Shown here: positions 22,801 through 34,925 of the stretch, in pieces
Layout: the number at the start of each line of letters is the position of its first letter
Numbering within the stretch: the stretch's first letter is position 1
Source of the DNA: Vitis vinifera
Lineage: Eukaryota; Streptophyta; Magnoliopsida; Vitales; Vitaceae
Assembly: GCF_030704535.1 (NCBI RefSeq)
Contig: NC_081808.1
Span: 23,439,501 to 23,503,500, forward strand
Reading direction: 5' to 3'
Length of the DNA: 64,000 nt
The notes under the pieces: model-generated
Seen by the model: the letters and a program-made list of their open reading frames with translations, nothing else
Database searches by the model: none
What the model was told of the DNA's origin: nothing
Program-made: the position numbers and the translations under genes

Positions 22801-25800
22801 ATTAAAACTCCTATACGTGTCGGCATAATTTTACAATTTTAAACTAAATTAGAGTAATTTATGTATACTGTGACTGATGAGCTCTACTAGTTTATGTCAA
22901 GCTGTGCAACTCCATAGTTGTGTTCTCATGATTAAAGTCACATTGAGCCCTATAGAAATTAATATAGCCTTTGTTTTCTGGGTGGATGATGCATTGCAGT
23001 TCTGCTGAATCTTGTTGTATCTCCCATTTTAATTATTTTAAAATGAAGGTTGATGTTATACATTCAATTTATTTTAACACTGCTGGAAAATCATTTACCA
23101 ACATGAATTTGTAAGTTACTTGTAAAGATGGGAATTAAAAATGGGTTACTAAACTTTACTCATCAGAAACAAAAGCATTCCGATCTTAGAAAAGGAAATA
23201 TAGTGGCTCTGCTTATCTGCAAAGTTAAAATGACCTGATTGAGGAGTTGATATTTTGTTCATGATCCATATATGGAAGTTGATATGTGGTTGTCATATTG
23301 CAGATATCAGGAAATTCTTACAGACCCTAGTTATGCTGGTCAGTTCGTCTTAATGACAAATCCACATATTGGCAACACGGGGGTAAATTTTGGTAGGGGA
23401 ATTTCTTAATTCTAATATTTGCAACCTTGTGTTGGTAAACTATTTAAAACTAAATACAGATCGCTTCCCTGCCCAGATGACGAAGAATCAAGTCAATGCT
23501 TTCTTGCTGGTTTAGTGATCAGAAGTCTAAGTATCGGGTACACTGGTTTCTATCCATGATCATCCTGCTTCTTGGTTTTTCATTTTTGAACATTGCTAAT
23601 ACATTCCAAATAATGTTCTGCAGTACTTCAAATTGGAGATGTGCAGAGACACTTGGTGACTATTTAGCAGAAAGGAACATTATGGGCATATGTAAGCTAT
23701 ATTCTGCTCTGTATCATCAATTTTGTAGATTGTCATACCTCATTTGAAATAAATTCTCATGTCACATTTAACCTCCCATTGCTTTTTATGTTATACAATA
23801 GATGATGTCGATACCCGGGCCATTACCCGTAGATTAAGACAAGATGGAAGCCTTATAGGTGTACTGAGCACAGAAGACTCTAAAACAGATGAGGAACTAC
23901 TGAAAATTTCTTGCTCATGGGACATTGTGGGTAAGCATTTGATATATTTGGTATAAGGGGTTTGGGAATTTTGTACAGAATTTAACCCTTAATTTTCGTG
24001 GCTCATTTTTTCAGGTGTTGATTTAATAAGTGGTGTTTCATGCAATTCTCCATATGAGTGGGTTGATAAAACAGGCTCAGAATGGGATTTTAACTCTAAT
24101 GAGACAGCTGGAGAAACTTTTCGTGTTAGTATTACTCGTTCAAAGTTTATGCTAATACCAGAAAATTGCTTACAATTTGAATTTCAGTCTCGATAATTCT
24201 TTGTTCTATCTATCCTTGTTTGGATGAAGGTTATCGCATATGATTTTGGGATCAAGCATAATATATTAAGACGTTTGGCATCCTATGGCTGTAAAATCAC
24301 AGTTGTCCCATCAACATGGCCAGCTTCAGAGACCTTAAAGATGAAGCCTGATGGAGTTCTTTTCAGCAATGGCCCAGGAGACCCATCTGCAGTTCCATAT
24401 GCTGTTGAAACAGTTAAAGAAATATTGGGAAAGGTTCCTGTTTTTGGCATTTGTATGGGACATCAGTTGCTTGGCCAGGCATTGGGTGGTAAAACCTTTA
24501 AAATGAAGTTTGGTCACCATGGTGGAAATCATCCAGTTCGTAACCTTCGGAGTGGTCGCGTTGAGATCAGTGCTCAGGTGTGTTCACCTAGACCTCTGTT
24601 TAGCTATTAATGTTTGCAAGAACATCTAATTCCTCTAATTTTACTTTCTTCAGTTCCCTGTAAATTGATTCTTCTGTTGGGCATTTACCCTCTTTATTTT
24701 TTTGTCTATTTGATTGAAGTGTTTCATTCTCTAATTATCTTACAGGAGATGTGTTTTAATCGATATTTATGATGTTCTCGAGCTTTTCTTGAATCTTGCC
24801 ATTGAATATAACCTGTTAGGAATCAAATTAAAACTTGGCATTTCTATTTTATTGTAAAAAAATAAAATTATAAGTAGTAGAATTTTGTATAGAAGAGGTT
24901 AAAACTTCAAAGCAGATCATAAACTAAATCAGATGCCTCTTTCTTGTTTGGTTATGCTTCACATCAACTCAGCTTGGTTGAAGTGGAGATGTTTTGAGAT
25001 GATACTTTATGCTGCATTGAAAGCTTTCTTGTAGCTGATGTGGATTTAATAATTCATTTGTTAAGGTTTGCCTCTGTTCATGCATGTAACATTCTGTGAG
25101 GAACATTTGTTCAGACTCTTCTCCCCCCCCCCCCCCCCCCCCCATGCATGCCCCAGTTCAGACTTTCTAGTATGCATTTTTATCTGCCTGAAAGAGTGGC
25201 CTGGGGATGCTTTCCACCCCACTGTATATCGTGGTTGTTTCCGGTTATGTGGGGATCCTCTGGAGCAACCTTTATATCACAGGAGCTGTAGTTTTCTTCT
25301 GTTACTCATCTGGTTTCTCATGCATTTGGGTAGTTGGAGGCTGAATTGACTGCTGGTTTCTGGACAACCAAATTTTGATCAGAATTGCTTCAGTTTCATA
25401 GTATTTCCTTCTGGCATTAGGAAGATAACTATTCTGAATCAAAGGATTCAGTTCAATCAAGATCATTGCCTGGATGGTTGTTCAGCAAATTGTCAATTGT
25501 CTATGATTGAGAGTGTGCTAAATAGCCTGCTGTAGGTATTTATTAGGTCTGCCTTGGATTTTTAATGATTGAGAAGTGTCACTCACCCATTTATGTAAAT
25601 CCAGATGGAAGGAATTATTTCAAAATTGATCATGTTCCAATTTTTTGGAGTATTTAAGATTGATCCTCAATTGTCTCAAATTCCCATTTGGTAGGAGGCA
25701 AATATTAACTTTTAGCATCACATCTCAAATTGTTCCAAACTCACAATTGGTGGGTGCTATTCAGTCAAAGTGGTAAAATGGTAAAAGGAATACAGAGGCC

Positions 25801-26496
25801 GAAATAGAGGGGACATGCATGAATTATACACTAGGGTATGGTAATCAGTAATGAGGGTTACCGGATTGGCATCTAAATTATGAGGGGGAAGTTGATGTAC
25901 CATCATTGTCTCTTCTAATTTAAGACCTTGGATGATACCGTTTGGTTGATTTCAGTAATTTGAATCATGTCTATGCATTCACTTTTCTTTTTTTTCTTTT
26001 CATGTTTTCACTTTTAATTCATTGTGTGGCAGAATCATAACTATGCAGTAGACCCTGCATCACTGCCTGAGGGTGTGGAAGTGACGCATGTCAACCTTAA
26101 TGATGGAAGTTGTGCAGGCCTTGCCTATCCTGCTCTGAATATCATGTCTCTTCAATACCACCCTGAAGCTTCTCCAGGGCCTCATGATTCGGATCCTGGT
26201 AATTGAAACATTCTTTACACGAGCACGTAGATTTAGATATCAATTCACACACTGAGCTTGACGCCTGCATCAAAAGAAACAAAAGCAAAATCTCAAGTAG
26301 TTGTATGATAATAGGATTGGTGAATTGTGTTGATAGCCTAAAAGTTGAGTCCTCACACAGCCTAGGAAAGCAGTTTCTATTATTGCTTCATTATATACTA
26401 ATAGTGATATTGTAAAGAAACCGATATTAAGACATTATTGCTGCAGCCTTCAGGGAATTCATCCAGTTGATGAAGCAAGTAAAGCAAAATGCCTGA
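19814..26496 (+). CDS. CARA: carbamoyl-phosphate synthase small chain, chloroplastic
   Basis: My exon model is 19814-19940, 21259-21391, 23304-23392, 23477-23537, 23624-23691, 23802-23930, 24015-24124, 24230-24577, 26033-26198 and 26447-26496. All junctions are GT-AG, the phases agree, and it gives 426 residues. Residues 1-40 are basic and Ser-rich, like a chloroplast transit peptide. The N-terminal CPSase domain (about 46-200) includes [30 protein letters not shown] and [15 protein letters not shown]. The class-I glutamine amidotransferase domain starts near 240. Its nucleophile Cys is about residue 314 (GICMGHQ) and the His/Glu of the triad are about 398 and 400 ([11 protein letters not shown]). 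The enzyme hydrolyses glutamine and passes ammonia to the large subunit CARB for carbamoyl phosphate, used in arginine and pyrimidine synthesis. Introns 2 and 8 are long (1.9 and 1.5 kb). No defect is seen. Confidence 0.97.
20483..20534. mobile_element. tiny LINE-tail-like insertion with 17-bp target duplication
   Basis: In CARA intron 1 the string AGAATATATGCTTTTAT occurs at 20483-20499 and again at 20518-20534. Between the copies are only 18 bases, ATCTATCAAAAAAAAAAA. This has the form of an extremely 5'-truncated, poly-A-tailed retroinsertion with a 17-bp target-site duplication. The CTATCAAAA end resembles the 3' end of the LINE in this window (CTTATCAAAA). Confidence 0.7.
25123..25143 (+). 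repeat. 21-base poly-C run in CARA intron 8
   Basis: An unbroken C run in the intron between CARA exons 8 and 9. It is a simple repeat prone to length error in sequencing. Confidence 0.9.
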
Positions 26497-27560
26497 CCAA
26501 AATCTTCACCAGGTTCCGTATACAATCAGGTGGGGTTTTGCGGAGAATGAGTCTTGACTCTGTACTTGAGGTTGATGACTTCTGCAAGCAGAAGGAAATT
26601 TGTATCTTAATTCATAAGTTTCATGATTTAAGCTGTTCTTGAATGATCAAATCACCTTAAATGCTGGCCTTTTTTTCTTTTTCATTTGTTTGGATTCTGC
26701 ATGTCGTTGGTCTAAGGTTGAAAAAAAACGCAATAAGCCATATTTGTAGCTTAGTATCGTATTAAACTAGCTGTGATCGCCTCCACGCCTTTTCATAACT
26801 TTTGCCCCTTTTTTGTTTTTTATTTATTTTTTTAAAATATATATATTATTTATTATGAAAAAACAAAAAATAGTTAAAAAATTTACACATTTTTTTATTA
26901 TTAAATTTTAGTGTGGAAAAAGATAAATAAATGAAATAATTTTTTTTTAAAAAAAAGTAAAAATAATTTATTAATATTAAATTGGTTTTCTATTCTATCT
27001 TTTTATTATGGTTTTGTTAAAAAATTTCAACTACCCAACACCTTATTAGCTTATAAAATGAAATGTTTTAAAAAAAAAATTAATAAAATTCTGATCTTTT
27101 TTTTAAAAAGCAACCCAGTTTTTTTACTATCAAAATTTTGACCAACCCGATCTCATTTTGGATGACGTCAACGCACTCAGAGCGGCGGCTCCACGAGCAT
27201 CTTACCATTCATGACAAAAGAACACAAAACAAAACCTCTTAATTGCTTCTTTTACAGGATTCAATGCTTTAAACAGCAACATTTGAGCATGCTAAAAAAA
27301 ATGAATCATGTGATTGATTCAATATTCATAGTTTTCCACTCGAACATCTCACCAACCACAAGCAACCTTCAACGCTTAAAAGCTTTGCATTACAATAAGC
27401 TATCTCAAGAGTCAATACATTAGCTTGGGGATTTTTGTTGGCTTTGACAGATTAGAAAATCTCAGAATTGAATCGATTCGCGGACTCCTACAACACATCA
27501 CAAGACCAAAGACAACTACGTCGCACTAAGCAAGGGCCGAAGATATCACAAAGAACCACA
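26497..27560. other. CARA 3' UTR and AT-rich gap to histone H3
   Basis: The CARA 3' UTR probably extends to about 26750. From 26800 to 27120 the sequence is AT-extreme with long T and A runs. A palindromic CRE-like TGACGTCA sits at 27163-27170 with no obvious target gene. The H3 3' UTR should occupy the right end. No gene is seen. Confidence 0.5.
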
Positions 27561-28200
<640 letters not shown>

Positions 28201-28643
28201 ACCCGGATCACCATCCGTGGGAAGCTCCAATTTCTTCCTTTTGGTGCCTCCTTGCTGAGTACGATGTCGTTTTGCTTTCGAAGAAATTATTTCACTTTTA
28301 ATAGTTTTCGGAAAGTTCATTAATCGTCTGGTAATTTTTATTAAATATAATCAATTTAATTTTGAATAAATTGATTATTTTAACTAAAAAATTTCCATTT
28401 AAAAAAAAATTATTATTATTATTATCATCATCATCCTTATTATCATTATTAAATTTTGAATCCAAATGAGCAAGAAATTATTTCATAATCTACCATTCAT
28501 TAAAAAAAAGTGAAATACTATTGGGAAAATCATGAGAAAAAGAACACTAAGATGAATATTACAAATATAAAAAATATTAATGAGAATAAAATATTATTTA
28601 ATATTATAAAATAAATAAGAAAGATAATGAACAAATAAAATAT
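28201..28643. other. AT-rich gap upstream of H3.1
   Basis: No gene is seen. A (TTA/TCA)n-like patch occurs near 28409-28450, and the right part is AT-rich and runs into the TA-cored duplication. Confidence 0.5.
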
Positions 28644-28681
28644 AATAATAAGGTGACATATAATGTGCATAATATAATATA

Positions 28682-28713
<32 letters not shown>

Positions 28714-28746
28714 ATAAGGTGACATATAATGTGCATAATATAATAT

Positions 28747-28777
<31 letters not shown>
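28644..28777. repeat. tandem duplication with TA microsatellite core
   Basis: Two copies of a 66-67-base unit lie side by side. Each starts ATAATAAGGTGACATATAAT, continues GTGCATAATATAATATAACA and ends in a (TA)n run. The duplication includes both flank and microsatellite, so it is a segmental tandem copy rather than repeat expansion only. Confidence 0.9.
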
Positions 28778-28780
<3 letters not shown>

Positions 28781-29230
28781 AATAGGACAAGTATTTATTG
28801 GATAAATAAAATTAAAATAAATACTTGGTTAGAGAGGAAGCAAGAACAAGATATTCTTTGATTTTGCTACAAGAACAACCACTATATTTCCTTAATCTAA
28901 AAAACCTAAAACTAATTATAACAAAAGGAAAGTTGGGGTAAGTGCATAATTTTATTATTTAAGAAACTAAATTTTTGGGCATTGGGTTTGAGTTGTATAA
29001 ATTGATTTTGGGCTCTTAGAAAATAATAAGAAATAAATAAATAAAGTAGGGTGAATTGTCATTTCCTCGTTAGAACCCTAAATATATATTGAATTATCCC
29101 TCGATATTTTGTATAAAAATTAGATAGTAGAGTTTTAAGATCGTTCTTTAAGTCAACTTGTATAACTCAAGGTAAGCACGTCTAACATTCATCCAATACT
29201 ACAGATTGATTTCCCTTAGATTGATTTCCC
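28778..29230. other. sequence between the TA duplication and the Copia 5' LTR
   Basis: Non-coding, AT-rich. At its right end the 15-16-base string AGATTGATTTCCCTT is tandemly repeated (about 29203-29233). TTTTAAGATCGTT occurs both at about 29132 and at the Copia LTR edge (29235), which blurs the exact LTR start. Confidence 0.5.
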
Positions 29231-29234
29231 TTAG

Positions 29235-29441
29235 TTTTAAGATCGTTTTAGGTAGTTTGTTACTGATTTGTTAGTATTTCCTATTGATAAGGGATGTGTT
29301 GTTTAGGTTGATCTATTCTTTAGTCATAAACCACGTTTCTAAGACGGTTAAATGTGGATTACTTTCAATGCTATTTGAGTTATCTTGTAAGGCTATTTAT
29401 AAGCCAGTAAATTTCTTATTCAATAGTAAGATTTCTTCACA
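29235..29441 (+). repeat. Copia 5' LTR
   Basis: It matches 55264-55471 over its length, including ATTTCCTATTGATAAGGGAT and AGTTATCTTGTAAGGCTATT. It ends ATTTCTTCACA at 29441. The left edge is approximate: the right LTR begins TGTAAGTATTCG, while this copy reads TTTAAGATCG. Confidence 0.85.
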
Positions 29442-29443
29442 TT

Positions 29444-29455
29444 TGGTATCAAAGC
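29444..29455 (+). other. Copia primer-binding site
   Basis: TGGTATCAAAGC lies two bases after the LTR end. It is one mismatch from TGGTATCAGAGC, the initiator-Met tRNA complement used by most plant Copia elements. Confidence 0.85.
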
Positions 29456-29534
29456 AAAAGCAACAGAAACCAACAATCATTGGGCCTAATCAAAACCTGA
29501 GAAGCAATAGTCTTCTAAGAGTGTAGCAGTAAGG

Positions 29535-29797
29535 ATGGCAACTGAAAATAACTTTGTGCAACCAACAATTCCAAAACACACTATGATCACTAGTGTATGC
29601 TTACGGAGAATTTTCTACGCTCGAAGGAATATTGGAACTTGATAGAACAAGGGATCCCTATAGCAGAGCAGGGCAGAACTCACTGAAAGACAAAAGAAGG
29701 TAATTGAAGATGCAAAACAGAAGGATTTGAAGTTAAAAATTATCTATTCCAAGCCATTGATCGATCAGTCCTAGAGACCATTTTGAACAAAGATACA
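29535..29797 (+). pseudogene. Copia gag, 5' part (before insertion)
   Basis: The frame begins MATENNFVQPTIPK at 29535 and is damaged by shifts. It recovers LTERQKKVIEDAKQKD-like and AIDRSVLETILNKD segments typical of the UBN2/gag domain. It is cut after ILNKD-T by the giant Gypsy-type insertion at 29798. The other half resumes after 49103 and continues TKSIWDLL. Confidence 0.8.
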
Positions 29798-31189
29798 TGT
29801 GGACCCCGCATTTTCGATCGCTCGAATGCGTTTCCCACTCGATGGCGAAACTCGATTTTTATCTGAAAATTGATTTTTATTGATTAAGAAAATGACTTGG
29901 AGTCGCCACTTATTTTTGTTTTATTTTTAAAGGGTAAACAAAATAAGAAAGAAAAACCCTAAGTGTGACTCCTTATTTTGGGAAAAGGTGATCTACGAAA
30001 AACCGGATCGGGTTCGGGGGTCAGGTTACTTATCGGGAAGGTACGGTAAAGACCGTAGCACCCCTCTAAGTCCCTAAATTCGGGTCTCTACTAATAAAAT
30101 GAAGCTGACGTAGCAATGATGAGGAAATCAATGAATACTCAACATGATCGCACATATGAGAATCAGTACATGCATAGAGAATTACAAGACTGGGAGCGGA
30201 CACGTACCTAGGTGACGAGCCACCATGCGCTATCAAGAAATAGGGTTAGAGCACAGTTAAGAAATAATCTCATGCATGTCATAGATCAGAATAAATCAAT
30301 TATGCATGACAGTCAAATGAATCAATCAGTCAATCAATCATGAAGTCACATATGTCGGGCCCCCACCAAAACCCGTTTATTTTTGCATGAATTAATTCCC
30401 TAAATTCCCTTGCTTGGAATTACGGAATTTTATTCTAGCTTATTTTTAAAAAAAAAACACTTTTTAAATAGAGGAGATGTGAGGATTGCTCGCCAGAAAA
30501 GAAAATGACGGCAAAGTTTTATTAAAAATGGGATTTTTGATACCTAAGACTCTAAGGATGAAAAGCCTGGATTATTTAAAGAAAGGGATTTAGAAAAACT
30601 ATTTATAAAACCAAAAAGAAGAAATGGAAGGTGGCACGTGGCCAAGGGTGGTCATACATAGTTCAGGCAAGGGTGGAGGCTTGATTTGGAGTCATTTGCT
30701 CCGAGCATTCTGCATGAAACACGTGGCTGCAGGGTAGCTGGAGCAGCTATGTTTAGGTGTCTTCTTCTTCATGATGAAGTGACTAGGGCAACCACCCAGA
30801 AGAACTCAGGGAATCCCACTGTTTTCACTATCAGAATCACCACAATTGGCATTTTCTGCATCTTTCTCTTTGCGAACCAAACTGTGCACGAGAATGAAGA
30901 CAAAGGTAATACCAAGGCCGTGAAGACAAATCTCGTCTTCAATGGCTTCATTCCCAATGATCACAACAAAGAAACACATGGACCCCACTGAGTAGTTTCA
31001 AAGTCACAAGCTTTTCAACTATTTCAGAAATTTTCCTCTCACAGTTCTTTTCGAGCGAAACAGATGCATGATCTAACAATCTGATCGAACACAGGAAACC
31101 ATTGACAATCAGAGGCTTGCATATATTCAGCTCGAGATGACTATGTGATCCACCATCAGTTTCAGCAAATGTGTCAAGTGCAACCGGTG

Positions 31190-31310
31190 TTTCGGAATTG
31201 TCTTCTGCTGTAACGGATGATTAATTTGCTTCTCTGGCGACTGCTCTATCTATCTTTATATCAAATCTTCTCCTTGTCAACCCAAAATCTGAAACCTTTG
31301 GGGTGAAGTC
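31190..31310 (-). pseudogene. receptor-kinase-like fragment inside the left LTR
   Basis: On the minus strand around 31302-31240 the sequence reads GDDFTPKVSDFGLTRRR. This matches the magnesium-binding DFG loop context of plant receptor-like kinases (usual form DDFTPKVSDFGLA). The stretch is short and I cannot follow the kinase fold on either side, so this is a small captured fragment or a striking chance match. Confidence 0.4.
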
Positions 31311-31369
31311 ATCTCCTGGTAGGACATCGCTTGTGTTGTTTGGTGCAGATCGGAACTTAACGAATTAGA

Positions 31370-31625
31370 AGCAGGGCCACCAGAAGACACCAGTTCTGCT
31401 CCACGTGTACTTACACTTCTCGCTCTTTACGTTATAGAAGGACTGAGCCACCACAATTATCCATCCTGAGAGGCTCAGCGCCAGTGACGAAACCACCAAC
31501 CCCAGCCCTATCTGGTACACAGCCACCCAACTCAGCAACAAGTGTAGCAACAGTGCATGCCGTATTTTGCTTGGGTTTAGATTGATTATTGAACCTAAAG
31601 GTCCACTCCTGTACATGCGCATCTT
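31370..31625 (-). pseudogene. MATE (DETOXIFICATION) transporter fragment inside the left LTR
   Basis: The minus-strand frame reads [19 protein letters not shown], then [19 protein letters not shown] and SEKCKYTW. This is the transmembrane and loop pattern of plant MATE efflux carriers in the N-terminal lobe (usual form LSWVAVYKLGLGL, SLSWWIIVVAQF, SEKCKxTW). The upstream part ([16 protein letters not shown]) fits the preceding MATE segment after a frame slip. It is about 85 residues of a roughly 500-residue family, so a fragment, not a gene. It lies in the same orientation as the host element. Confidence 0.65.
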
Positions 31626-31879
31626 CTCGGATTCCCTCCCTGAACTGATTCAGCAGCACAGTCCCAAAATTATAGCACAGATTTCACTTCTCTCACCCTC
31701 TTCGACGCCATCATTACCCTCACGGATGCACATAAACAGAAAAAAAAACCAGATCATTGTATGGAAAATAGGAAGAGATTCTTCCTCGTTTCTGCTTATT
31801 GGGCTGGGATGTGCTTCGGAACAAACCCAATGTGGGTTTTGGGCAGTTTGTAGCGAAGAGAAAGATAGGTCTAAGAGGG

Positions 31880-32130
31880 AGATGAATGGTGATTTGACAG
31901 GAAGTGAGCAAGTTGGCATGGTGATATGTGTATTGAGGTATGAAGGTTAGTAAGAGGAAATGAGTATGAAGGATGGCAAGAGAGAAGACGGATTATGGAT
32001 GATGGGTTTGGTGGGTGACAATGGGTATGAAATAATGGGTATACGCATGGGGTATGGGTGATAAAGGATAAGATCAGTGGGAAGGAAAAGGGTTCAATGG
32101 GCTTAAAAATAGGTGGCGGCATGCATGGCA
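31880..32130. repeat. ATGGGTAT-rich module, left LTR
   Basis: Irregular repeats of ATGGGTAT, TGGGTATA and GGTATGGGTG in non-coding LTR sequence. A longer module of the same kind lies at 46610-47200 in the right LTR, at a comparable relative position. Confidence 0.6.
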
Positions 32131-32884
32131 TGGAATGTATCCATTACTGTTGCTGAGGCGTTTGTGCTTCCATCTCTTGCAGGGTTTGCATTTTGGACTG
32201 ACAGACCCTTTCCTGCATTACTTCTAAGTTCTAGCAGCCATGAGGGAAACCATAATTTCATCACCTTCAACGCATAATTTCATCAGGACCTGCGCTGAAG
32301 TTCAACACTGGATGCAAGCTTTCAAGTATGGCTGGCAGAAAATGAAACTCAGGATACAGAAGTCCTTCTTTCCTCAATTCGAGCAGAAGATCTTCATTTC
32401 TAACATCAAGGCATTAGGAATTTGAATCTAACTCTTTCTCCACAGTTTGCATGCATGTCCATCCTCGCACTTCCTACATGGCAGCTTCCTCTGTGCCCAT
32501 CCTCAAGTATGTGACCATGCAACTCCTTCCCCTTTTCAAATCAGCCAGACCAGCGTCAGTAGGTAAGGCCTTTTTGTCAATGTTACTGAACTGAGTCTCA
32601 TTTTCTCTTAAAGCAGCCACCGAGAACTTCCCGAGACATTGTTATTCATCTTACCTCATACATAACCTGACATCATAGTTGCACATACCATAACAATACA
32701 GGGGTTCTTTGATAAAAACCTAGTGTGCCACCTCCACATCCATTGTCTAAGAGTTGCCTCTTCAGAAGTCAATGGAAGGAGACTTGAGAATGTGATTGGG
32801 GTTTCATATCAACTGATACCATCTCATAAAACAAACACGGAGCCTCATCCATAAACCTGTTTTCCATAAATACTCCTACAACAT

Positions 32885-33095
32885 CCATCTTCGGCTTATT
32901 CAGCAAGATCTGCCGAATGAAGAGACAAAGAGCACTGCAGGGACTGACAAAGTATGTGATAGATACAGGGTTCAATTTGAGACCCTTCCCTTTGATCAGA
33001 ATTTCCTTGAAGATGAGCATTAAAGCTCCTGCAGCAACACCATCCGTTTGACAAACAACTCTGACGCTGTTGATACCTTCCCACATCTATTAACG
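32885..33095 (-). pseudogene. sugar-phosphate / nucleotide-sugar translocator fragment inside the left LTR
   Basis: The minus-strand frame reads KGLKLNPVSITYFVSPCSAL then CLFIRQILLNKPKMD. This resembles the plant triose-phosphate-translocator superfamily pattern LNPxTxxYYVSPCSALCLFIPWxxLEKPKM. The N-terminal side (ELFVKRMVLLQEL in a neighbouring frame) fits the preceding helix. A Trp is replaced in the FIPW motif and frames are broken, so this is a degraded fragment. It lies in element sense. Confidence 0.55.
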
Positions 33096-34297
33096 AGGTC
33101 TAGGTAGCTCTCCCAACTGAGAATCTGTCCTCTGTAATTCCTTGCTTCCATAGGCAGAGATGAGAAGAAAAATGCACCCCAGGTACGGGTACCAGAAACA
33201 GGGCAGACAACAAAAAAAACAGAGTGCAAGCAACAGGAACGACATGAATTCATACAAGCCTCATTTCATATATTAATCAATGAGCTCATATGAGGGTGGG
33301 TGAAATCAAACCAAATATCCCTTGGAGTTGCAAACAAAACAAAACAAAACAAAGATTTCTATAGGATATATGGTGAAGCTAAAACAGAGCCACTCTCAAA
33401 ACCAACCAGAGAAGTGAAGAATGTAGCAGTGGTAAACCATTAACTCAAACATGAATCATGAAATCAAACACATAAATCAAACAATCAACCACCACTGTTG
33501 AGATAAAAATAACAATACTATATACTGATAAAGTAAATCTCAGGATTTATGGTATCCATACCTCTCTTTTCTTCTCCCAAAAGCTCTCTCCCGTCACTCC
33601 TGTTTGGTGTCTTCACTTCCAGAAAACTTGCCCTTCAAGCTCCCTCTGCTTGCTCCTCTCCAGCTCCAATGTTTCTACCCAAAAAAAACCATGAAGAGCC
33701 TTCCTCTCCCTCTCTTTCTCAAGCTAAGCAATGCCCTCAAAAATATCTCTCTCCCCCTTCACTACCATCAACTCGCAGCAAAAAATCCTCCTCCTCCTCA
33801 AAAACTCAGTCTCCCTCAGATGAAAAACCCCCTCGGAATCTCCCTTTTTCTCACTCACAGCTCTCTGGGATCCTTCTCTCTTTCTCTCTCTGCAGCTTTC
33901 TCTTCCTTCTTCTCTCACCCCTCAATGCAGCTGCCCTCTCTCTACCCAAAGTAACCCAACCAAAACTCCTCTCCCTGAACTGATTTTCTGCCACCTTCTA
34001 AAAATATCTCTCCAACGACAGCCTCCCCCCGACCACCACTACCCTGCAGCAGCTTCTGAAAAGCACCCTACCTCTGGCCAAAGGTTCCTTTGCACCAATC
34101 AGCACCTACCTCCTCTAACAGAAAAAATACGTGCCTCACTACTGCCAGAATATCCCCATGCAACGTGTCAATCCCTGATTTCTTACTTCTAGGATCACTC
34201 CTCTCATGCCAGCTGCCAAAAAGCTCCTCAAAGTGGTGAAAATATGCCCTGAAAATACCCTAAAAACTTATAGACCAAAATGAGGGTCTACAAATAT

Positions 34298-34307
34298 GCC
34301 CCTCTTC
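34298..34307 (-). other. polypurine tract of the giant element
   Basis: On the minus strand GAAGAGGGGC precedes CATATT and the LTR start TGTAGACCC. Position and purine content fit the plus-strand primer of an LTR element read in minus orientation. Confidence 0.65.
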
Positions 34308-34394
34308 GGTAGAGTTCACGAGTGTAAGGATCATGAACACTGGAGTGAAAAGTAAGTGTGAATAGTGAGTGCAATGAAGTGAACTCTACCGAAG
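34304..34394. repeat. perfect 16-bp inverted repeat beside the polypurine tract
   Basis: CTTCGGTAGAGTTCAC (34304-34319) and its exact reverse complement GTGAACTCTACCGAAG (34379-34394) are separated by 59 bases. The left arm overlaps the polypurine tract. An RNA copy could fold into a 16-bp stem. Confidence 0.9.
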
Positions 34395-34796
34395 AACCAA
34401 GGAGACCCCCATAGGGACAGTAGTGAGATGTGAACTCACTCAGGCCAAAAGACAAACAGAAAGGCTCTAATCCTAAAAGAGAAAGATGGGTGCCTCAAAA
34501 TGCCTCTGAAGCCACACTAAGGATCCAAGCTCCCTCTAAAACGTCTCCAAAAGTGACCCGAAGATCGATGTCAAAGGTGAGTAACGGTCGAACCACCCTG
34601 GAGTACGAACAAGAATGCGTCTAAAGGAGACTGCCCTATGTGGACTACAAGATGAGTAGGCGATAAGCACAGGGTAACGAGGTGAGGAGAGTGAGAATAA
34701 GCGCAAATCCATGAAGGTGAGACATGCAATGCCAGAAAATATGAACGCTAGGAGCTGTGACTCTGCATGACAAGACTGACTCTAAACGCTAAACTA

Positions 34797-34922
34797 GAAA
34801 ATAAGAAAATAAAGCTCTGCAAGCCAAACCAAAAAAACTAACCCTAAGCACTAAACTAGAAAATAAGAAAATAAAGCTCTGCAAGCCAAACCAAAAAAAC
34901 TAACCCTAAACACTAAACTAGA
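34797..34922. repeat. 63-bp tandem duplication
   Basis: Two nearly identical copies of a unit containing AAATAAGAAAATAAAGCTCT, GCAAGCCAAACC and ACTAACCCTAA lie head to tail in the element's 3' untranslated part. Confidence 0.9.
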
Positions 34923-34925
34923 AGG

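Larger units (their letters stand above)
29798..34292 (-). repeat. left LTR (3' LTR in element sense)
   Basis: It pairs with 44105-49103. The first 500-600 bases align well with the right LTR (shared TGTGGACCCCGCATTT, GACTTGGAGTCGCCACTTAT, CGGGTTCGGGGGTCAGGTTA), at about 90 percent at the outer edge by eye. The last 600-700 bases also correspond: pyrimidine-rich sequence, then GGGTCTACA. The middle (about 30690-33500) does not visibly match. It contains gene-like fragments described separately and an ATGGGTAT-rich module at 31880-32130. Confidence 0.82.

Noticed and set aside
24224..24229. ATGAAG before CARA exon 8 as an alternative start
   Set aside because: It lies in the intron just before the acceptor AG; the exon phases place it outside the coding sequence.
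33549..33983. A 144-codon Ser/Pro-rich plus-strand frame
   Set aside because: Pyrimidine-rich LTR sequence keeps two frames open. The corresponding part of the right LTR (48486-48743) does not keep the protein, and it runs against the element's sense.
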